NCBI GenBank assembly: GCA_011052055.1
Contig: DRJW01000238.1
Span: forward strand, 1-9,683
Source: Nitrospirota bacterium
GTDB lineage: Bacteria; Nitrospinota_A; UBA7883
Direction of reading: 5' to 3'
Length of the DNA stretch: 9,683 nucleotides
This document shows, piece after piece, positions 7,999 to 9,683 of the stretch (positions within the stretch are counted from its first letter, which is position 1; the number at the start of each line of letters is the position of its first letter). The notes under the pieces are model-generated. The model was not told the origin of the DNA. It was given only the letters and a program-made list of their open reading frames with translations, and did no database searches. Position numbers and translations under genes: made by a program.

Positions 7999-8009
7999 TA
8001 TAATATAAT
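7999..8009 (+). promoter_or_regulatory. Possible -10 element before the cysteine desulfurase gene
   Basis: Two overlapping perfect TATAAT hexamers sit at 7999-8004 and 8004-8009, just after the stop of the PP-loop gene and about 55 bases before the desulfurase start. No good -35 lies at 16-18 bases: TTGAGC (7969-7974) is 24 bases away and TTGAAA (7985-7990) is too close. It may be a weak internal promoter or chance in AT-rich sequence. Confidence 0.3.
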
Positions 8010-8013
8010 GTAA

Positions 8014-8035
8014 GCGCCGCCGGTCTGTTCGGCGC
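8014..8035 (+). other. GC-rich hairpin in the gap before the cysteine desulfurase gene
   Basis: GCGCCG (8014-8019) and CGGCGC (8030-8035) form a perfect 6-bp stem with a 10-base loop. No T-run follows, so this is not a typical intrinsic terminator. If the transcript starts near 8015, or reads through from upstream, the hairpin would lie in the 5' leader about 25 bases before the start codon, where it could affect mRNA stability or attenuate transcription. It does not sequester the GGAGA ribosome binding site at 8049-8053. Confidence 0.4.
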
Positions 8036-8060
8036 AACTATAGACAATGGAGATACTGGT

Positions 8061-9287
8061 ATGAACGAATTACGCCGAGTATATCTGGATCATAACGCCA
8101 CCGCCCCCGTCCATCCAGAAGTTTTAGAGGCGATGCTTCCTTTTTTTCAGAGCGAATATGGCAACCCGTCATCCGTCCATCAGTTTGGCCGCAGTGTAAA
8201 AGCGAAGATATCGGAGGCGAGGGAAACCGTGGCCCATGCCATGGGCGCCGATCCTTCGGAGATATATTTTACCAGCGGCGGCACAGAGGCGGACAACCTC
8301 GCCGTTAAAGGCGCCGCATTCGCCAGAGGGCCGAACGGTGGAGGGATAATAACATCGACCATCGAGCATCCGGCGATTCTTGAAGTCGCGAAATATCTTT
8401 CAAAAAACGGTTACAAGAGCGCGATAGTGGAAGTAGACTCCGACGCCATGGTTGATCCGGAGGCTGTCCGCGAGGCGATAGACGACGAGACGATTATCGT
8501 ATCGATCATGCATGGCAACAGCGAAGTCGGGTCTATCCAGCCGGTTAAAAAAATCACCGGGATCGTGAAAGAGCGGGGCGTTTTAATGCACACAGACGCA
8601 GTGCAGACTTTCTGTAAAATTCCTCTGAACGTAGACGATCTGGGTGTGGACATGATGTCGGTCTCCGGCCATAAGATTTACGCGGCCAAAGGCGTCGGCG
8701 CGCTTTATATCCGTAAAGGGACGAAAATCCATCCTCTTGCTCACGGTGGACACCATGAGCGCGGCAGACGCGCCGGGACGGAGAACGTGGCCGGGATCAT
8801 CGGCTTCGCCAAAGCGGTCGAGATCGGAATGGCGAACATGGACACATACATAGAACATGTTAAATCTTTGCGCGACGACCTGCAAAAAAGAATAACCGAC
8901 GAGATCCCCTTCGTCAGGCTCAACGGCCACCCGACCGAGCGAACGCCCGGCACGCTGAACATGAGCTTCGAGTGCGTGGAGGGCGAGGCGCTCCTTATAA
9001 ACCTGGATATGGTGGGAATCGCCATCTCTACCGGCTCGGCATGCTCCTCCGGCTCGCTAGACCCGTCGCACGTTCTTATGGCGATGGGCATTCCTCACGA
9101 GATCATCCACGGAAGTTTAAGATTCTCTTTCGGGAGCGGCAACACGACAGAAGATGTGGACTACGTTATGAGCCACCTGCCGAGGATCATAAACACGATA
9201 CGCGAAATATCGCCGCTCTGGAATCCGCAGAAACAGGAAGTTATTTCTCTCGAACAGGCGGAAAGCGACGCCAACCTGGGGCGTTAA
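8061..9287 (+). CDS. Cysteine desulfurase, IscS/NifS type (PLP-dependent)
   Basis: This enzyme converts L-cysteine to L-alanine and holds the sulfur as a persulfide for Fe-S clusters, tRNA thiolation or cofactors. The 408-residue protein has the full class V aminotransferase set: LDHNATAPVHPEV (9-21), GNPSSVH (34-40), TSGGTEADN (71-79), EHPAIL with H103 stacking on PLP, N153 in HGNSEVG, D179 and Q182 in HTDAVQ, and the Schiff-base lysine K205 in SVSGHKIYAAKG. C328 in STGSACSSGSLDPSHVL is the persulfide cysteine on a long, mobile loop typical of group I (IscS/NifS) rather than SufS. The C-terminus (SPLWNPQKQEV...) resembles the scaffold-docking tail of IscS. GGAGA at 8049-8053 lies 7 bases before the ATG. 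No iscU/nifU or iscR is visible, so its nearest partner is the upstream PP-loop protein, suggesting a role in RNA thiolation. Both iscS and nifS are possible names. Confidence 0.96.
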   Translation: MNELRRVYLDHNATAPVHPEVLEAMLPFFQSEYGNPSSVHQFGRSVKAKISEARETVAHAMGADPSEIYFTSGGTEADNLAVKGAAFARGPNGGGIITSTIEHPAILEVAKYLSKNGYKSAIVEVDSDAMVDPEAVREAIDDETIIVSIMHGNSEVGSIQPVKKITGIVKERGVLMHTDAVQTFCKIPLNVDDLGVDMMSVSGHKIYAAKGVGALYIRKGTKIHPLAHGGHHERGRRAGTENVAGIIGFAKAVEIGMANMDTYIEHVKSLRDDLQKRITDEIPFVRLNGHPTERTPGTLNMSFECVEGEALLINLDMVGIAISTGSACSSGSLDPSHVLMAMGIPHEIIHGSLRFSFGSGNTTEDVDYVMSHLPRIINTIREISPLWNPQKQEVISLEQAESDANLGR

Positions 9288-9315
9288 GGCGCCCGCCCGG
9301 GGGAAGGTGGCGGTA

Positions 9316-9365
9316 GTCATGCCGGGGCCCCTCCCGGTCATGCCGGCCCCTCCCGGTCATGCCGG
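9316..9365. repeat. Short tandem GTCATGCCGG repeats
   Basis: GTCATGCCGG occurs three times, starting at 9316, 9337 and 9356, separated by CCCCTCCC-like spacers. The last two units form an exact 19-base period. CCGGG (9322-9326) can pair with CCCGG (9333-9337). The block lies just after the desulfurase stop and is far more GC-rich than the sequence to its right. The motif looks like half of the dispersed GTCATNCCGG-type intergenic repeats found in many proteobacterial genomes. The period is too short for CRISPR. Confidence 0.6.
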
Positions 9366-9379
9366 ACACCGATCCTTAT

Positions 9380-9431
9380 TGTCACCCAGGCCTCCAAGAG
9401 CCGGGGTCTCCCAACGCATGCCCGGATGACA
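9380..9431. repeat. Imperfect REP-like inverted repeat
   Basis: TGTCACCCAGGC (9380-9391) and GCCCGGATGACA (9420-9431) are inverted copies matching at 10 of 12 positions. Between them ACCCAGGC (9384-9391) can alternatively pair with GCCGGGGT (9400-9407). It lies about 90 bases after the desulfurase stop and resembles intergenic REP/BIME-type elements. It may protect the 3' end of the transcript or act as a poor terminator. A T7 run follows only at 9442-9448, too far from the stem for a textbook terminator. Confidence 0.5.
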
Positions 9432-9434
9432 CAT

Positions 9435-9451
9435 TGTAAAATTTTTTTACA
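9435..9451. promoter_or_regulatory. AT-rich palindrome, candidate operator 1
   Basis: TGTAAAA (9435-9441) and TTTTACA (9445-9451) form a perfect inverted repeat around TTT. The right arm contains TTTACA (9446-9451), a 5/6 match to the sigma-70 -35 box. 17 bases later comes CATATT (9469-9474), a 4/6 match to -10. It could be an operator overlapping a promoter for a gene beyond the right edge. The binding protein is not identifiable. Confidence 0.4.
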
Positions 9452-9474
9452 CTCTGATATCGAGCTATCATATT
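9446..9474 (+). promoter_or_regulatory. Possible sigma-70 promoter reading rightward
   Basis: TTTACA (9446-9451) and CATATT (9469-9474) are spaced by 17 bases. The -35 falls inside candidate operator 1, so a repressor bound there would block it. The -10 is weak and the region is AT-rich, so a chance match is quite possible. Confidence 0.25.
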
Positions 9475-9520
9475 GTTAAATAGATATTTACCTCATATAC
9501 GCCCTCATTGCTAAAAAGAG

Positions 9521-9541
9521 ATTGTAAAAACTTTTTACAAT
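9521..9541. promoter_or_regulatory. Perfect 21-bp AT-rich palindrome, candidate operator 2
   Basis: ATTGTAAAAA (9521-9530) and TTTTTACAAT (9532-9541) are perfect inverted arms around a single C. The core TGTAAAA...TTTTACA is shared with the palindrome at 9435-9451, whose centre is 88 bases away. The shape (odd-length dyad, 10-base arms) suits a dimeric helix-turn-helix regulator. With no GC in the outer stem and no coding gene ending just before it, a terminator is unlikely. Confidence 0.5.
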
Positions 9542-9626
9542 TCCGATTTTGCCCATATTTCAGTTAACCTGTTATTAATCAAGATATCAACGAAAATGCC
9601 AGCCTCCAGCCGGGCGAAGAGGTGTC

Positions 9627-9683
9627 GTGATTTTTACATTTTCAAGCAGGTTGAATTCGCTCAAATATGTAAAGCCTGCAATA
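9627..9683 (+). CDS. Possible 5' end of a further gene, cut by the window edge
   Basis: A frame opens at GTG 9627 and stays open to the last base, giving 19 residues that begin MIFTFSSRLNSL (GTG read as Met). GAGG (9619-9622) lies 4 bases upstream as a close Shine-Dalgarno-like sequence. A competing frame from ATG 9596 is also open to the edge but has no clear ribosome binding site. Neither is recognisable. The call rests only on the open frame, the ribosome binding site and the operator-like palindromes upstream, so it could be chance. Confidence 0.22.
   Translation, partial: MIFTFSSRLNSLKYVKPAI

Noticed and set aside
8972..9316. Second + strand open frame overlapping the 3' end of the desulfurase gene
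   Set aside because: It runs out of frame through the catalytic-cysteine region of the desulfurase, and its Arg/Gly-rich translation looks like frame-shifted GC-rich coding sequence. Only about 30 bases extend past the real stop.
9316..9365. CRISPR array
   Set aside because: Only three short units with a 19-21 base period and near-identical spacers. There is no repeat of 24-40 bases, no unique spacers and no cas gene.
9380..9448. Intrinsic terminator for the desulfurase gene
   Set aside because: The stem is imperfect with a large loop, and the T7 run begins about 10 bases after the stem rather than directly behind it. Termination is possible but not supported enough to call.

Overview
The window reads as one stretch of bacterial chromosome with six closely packed genes, all on the + strand, followed by a non-coding tail of about 390 bases. 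The gene content points to a Gram-negative bacterium, because two periplasmic parvulin-type chaperones, one of them SurA-like, imply an outer membrane. From general knowledge, the order mfd - PpiC-type isomerase - SurA-type isomerase is typical of Deltaproteobacteria and related phyla. The sequence alone does not fix the phylum. The housekeeping genes look vertically inherited, and I see no transposase, integrase, phage gene or CRISPR array.

Layout. Bases 1-81 are a short leader without a recognisable gene. Then come mfd, the transcription-repair coupling factor (82-3585); a family 2 glycosyltransferase fused to eight TPR repeats (3585-5087); a secreted parvulin-type isomerase/chaperone (5051-6028); and a SurA-like isomerase/chaperone (5956-6957). 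These four overlap one another by 1, 37 and 73 bases. After 14 bases comes a ThiI/MnmA-like PP-loop ATPase with a C-terminal segment resembling an NFACT-R RNA-binding domain (6972-7988). A 72-base gap holding a GC-rich hairpin and a -10-like sequence separates it from an IscS/NifS-type cysteine desulfurase (8061-9287). The tail holds GC-rich GTCATGCCGG repeats, an imperfect REP-like inverted repeat, two AT-rich palindromes of the form TTGTAAA...TTTACAA, and possibly the start of another gene at the right edge.

How the genes may work together. The first four genes form a translationally coupled block joining DNA repair (mfd) to envelope functions (sugar transfer and folding of exported proteins). 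The coupling is probably co-expression rather than direct biochemical cooperation. The last two look like a sulfur-transfer pair: the desulfurase makes a persulfide from cysteine, and the PP-loop protein would use ATP and that sulfur to thiolate an RNA, most likely tRNA. The PP-loop/NFACT-R-like fusion, the loss of a catalytic histidine in the first isomerase and the palindrome cluster in the tail are the points most worth a second look.
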